This document shows positions 12,756-14,124 of a DNA stretch of 14,124 nt, piece after piece. The DNA is from 2-02-FULL-46-13 sp036517235. Lineage in GTDB: Bacteria; Patescibacteriota; Minisyncoccia; Phycocordibacterales; DSPV01. A program made the position numbers and the translations under genes. Under the pieces are notes generated by a model. That model was given only the letters and a program-made list of their open reading frames with translations. It searched no databases and had not been told where the DNA came from. Each line of letters opens with the position of its first letter. Within the stretch, counting starts at the first letter, position 1. Location: positions 1 to 14,124 of the forward strand of contig DATDXL010000044.1 in NCBI GenBank assembly GCA_036517235.1. The letters are read 5' to 3'.

Positions 12756-13526
12756 TTAGTATTGCAACCCAGGATAGAGACGGGGAACGATTTCGATACG
12801 CCCTACAGAAAACGCAAAAGGCGTGGGCCATGAGAACAGTAGGTCGGCGCTCTCGAGCGCTTTTACACTCTCTACGACCGTCTGCGAAGCGGCCCTGGCA
12901 TTATTATCTTTATCATACACAATGACGGCTACTGCTACGTTATGAAGCGATTTAGCGCTGTTATTCCTGAGAAGGGCAGAAATGAGCGGGAGCGAATCTA
13001 GATCCCTTGCATCTTGATCGGTGATCGCCACATTGGGACCAACAGCTGAAAGCGTCTCCCAAACAGGGGTCCCTTCAAACTGAAACACGATGCGGTTAGG
13101 GACTCTATTCCCTGTTCTTATATCACCTTCAAATATAGGCACGATACGTTGGGGAGGTATAGTCGTAGTACCCGCGCGTTCAGCAACAAGCACATTCTCC
13201 TTGTTGTATAACTTAAAAATGTAATTTACGTTCTTAGAACCTAATCGGGGGTTGGAGCTCTCGATATAGGCCAGAGCATTGTATGAAGCGTTGGTTACAG
13301 GGAACGAGCGTTGCCAGCGAACAATAAGATCGGGTGCCTGGTTAGGACAGAGACGCGCGCACGGGCCTCCGCAGTCAACGCCGAGCTCCTCCTGATTCTG
13401 CTTGCCGTCAGTACAGCTCGGCGGCGCATAGAATTTCGCGAATCCATACCAAGTAAAAATCAGCACGACTATTAGAATCGCGATTGCAAGAACGATAAAT
13501 CTCCTTTTGGCTCCCCACGAAAGCAT
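12756..13526 (-). CDS. Membrane-anchored surface protein with CxDG...DCGGxC motif
   Basis: 256 aa. A basic N-terminus is followed by one membrane span (about 9-29) and an outside domain. Directly after the span comes SCTDGKQNQEELGVDCGGPC (37-56), with Cys38, Cys52, Cys56 and Cys60; this short cysteine-rich, acidic motif recurs in surface proteins of CPR bacteria and may be held by disulfides or a metal ion. The rest (65-256) looks like two beta-rich domains, including LHNVAVAVIVYDKDNNARAAS typical of FxLYD/DUF3426-like folds; that assignment is tentative. A TAGAAT box 6 bp before the ATG suggests a leaderless start. There is no clear terminator, so readthrough to rodA 144 bp on is possible. 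Confidence 0.8.
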   Translation of the reverse strand: MLSWGAKRRFIVLAIAILIVVLIFTWYGFAKFYAPPSCTDGKQNQEELGVDCGGPCARLCPNQAPDLIVRWQRSFPVTNASYNALAYIESSNPRLGSKNVNYIFKLYNKENVLVAERAGTTTIPPQRIVPIFEGDIRTGNRVPNRIVFQFEGTPVWETLSAVGPNVAITDQDARDLDSLPLISALLRNNSAKSLHNVAVAVIVYDKDNNARAASQTVVESVKALESADLLFSWPTPFAFSVGRIEIVPRLYPGLQY

Positions 13527-13599
13527 CTCTCTATTCTATCAAATAGAGCGCAATAATAAACTGTCTCCTGCGAGACGACAAGCGTTCTGCAAAAAAATT

Positions 13600-13851
13600 T
13601 TAGCTCTTCGTTCCCCCTGCCTCTCCACCCGGAAAGTATTTCTTATAGGAATAGACCTTCTCTGCTACCCCAACACTAGCACCTTTTGCAACCTCTATAA
13701 TCTCCGCAAGTAATGCTTCGTCAGAAACGTCTCCTTTCTTCAGGCGCTCTTCCACATGTCCAAGAAGAGTTCTTGCGTTAGAAAGTTGACGGAGCGCTTC
13801 TGACTGTAACGGTTCTATTTTATTTTCTGGATTTTCACCCCCATGAGACAT
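13600..13851 (-). CDS. 83-aa protein of unknown function
   Basis: A polar, mostly helical protein: residues about 15-62 are two predicted helices (EALRQLSNARTLLGHVEERL and DEALLAEIIEVAKGAS), and the tail is glycine-rich (FPGGEAGGTKS). No family is recognised. AAAGGAG lies directly against the start ATG, closer than ideal, and no later in-frame ATG is available. It precedes the surface protein by 73 bp and a weak 5-bp hairpin. Confidence 0.65.
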   Translation of the reverse strand: MSHGGENPENKIEPLQSEALRQLSNARTLLGHVEERLKKGDVSDEALLAEIIEVAKGASVGVAEKVYSYKKYFPGGEAGGTKS

Positions 13852-14124
13852 CTCCTTTAAATAAACCCTGCTCGTTCATATCCTCGCAGCAGAGCTGACG
13901 AGGTATTAGGATAGTAGAACTTTATTTTGAGAACCCCTCGGTTCTCAACGCTCGCTCGCCGATTCGCTCACTGCTCTCCTCTGCGGGGAAACTCCCGTTT
14001 CCTTACAGGAACTGTCCACTCATTGGCTCTCGAAGACTCGAGCTCAATGAGTCTTGCGAAGCTCCACGTGTTCGCTTCTCACCCCGACCCCCTTCCCTCA
14101 TACCGCATTCATCCCCGTAGCAGA
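13852..14124. other. Right-edge non-coding stretch with three hairpins
   Basis: No gene can be supported. Perfect or near-perfect inverted repeats lie at 13927-13948 (9-bp stem), 13987-14002 (6-bp stem) and 14018-14052 (8 + 4 bp with one bulge). None is followed by a T run on either strand. A minus-strand open frame enters from the right edge and stops near 14003 (TAA), but its composition is repetitive and unlike a protein. Confidence 0.4.

Noticed and set aside
14003..14124. C-terminal end of a minus-strand gene entering from the right
   Set aside because: The frame is open to the edge but reads as a repetitive Arg/Gly/Ser string over an inverted repeat, with no domain features.

Overview
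The window looks like part of a Candidate Phyla Radiation (Patescibacteria) chromosome, most likely a Parcubacteria-type lineage. The evidence is the 16S rRNA itself: a variant E. coli 338-357 segment with compensatory changes, and several insertions in the gene. Small genes of unknown function, short membrane-anchored proteins and several apparently leaderless starts fit this placement. Taxonomy is inferred from remembered sequence character, not from a search. TGA is used as a stop, so no recoded code is needed.

Left end (1-1850): the minus strand carries the first ~425 E. coli-equivalent positions of a 16S rRNA gene, spread over ~1450 bp. It is interrupted by a complete-looking group I intron (97-749, after E. 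coli position 328). A 249-bp insert (896-1144) sits at the tip of a 20-bp helix in the V2 region, and the V1 helix is greatly lengthened. The V2 insert holds, on the opposite strand, a full miniature gene: consensus promoter, 55-codon membrane-peptide ORF and terminator. A consensus promoter at 1819-1846 drives the rRNA through a structured ~360-nt leader.

1850-3811: a solitary leuA (2-isopropylmalate synthase, minus). Upstream are its own promoter, a leucine-rich leader peptide (LLGLLL) and a terminator hairpin with a mutually exclusive antiterminator. This is a textbook-style ribosome-mediated attenuator.

3815-7795: a tight minus-strand cluster, secD-secF followed by a DUF4258/DUF2283 pair, a small zinc-ribbon protein and a membrane-anchored PsbP-like protein. 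A 77-aa basic protein gene diverges from secD and ends in a terminator at 8126-8165.

8206-11038: a polyprenyl-phosphate sugar transferase (minus) and a GT4 glycosyltransferase (plus), probably surface-glycan genes, diverge from a 290-bp gap. The gap folds into a multi-branched structure closed by a perfect 12-bp helix.

11062-13851 (minus): a 98-aa unknown protein with an unusually strong ribosome-binding site, rodA (cell-wall elongation), a membrane-anchored cysteine-motif surface protein and an 83-aa unknown. The right edge (13852-14124) holds hairpins but no supportable gene.

Overall the genes cover ribosome synthesis, membrane protein export, cell-wall elongation and surface glycans, as expected of a reduced CPR cell. 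The unusual elements are RNA-level: a rRNA gene carrying an intron and a nested antisense gene, a leucine attenuator on an isolated leuA, and a structured intergenic RNA candidate.
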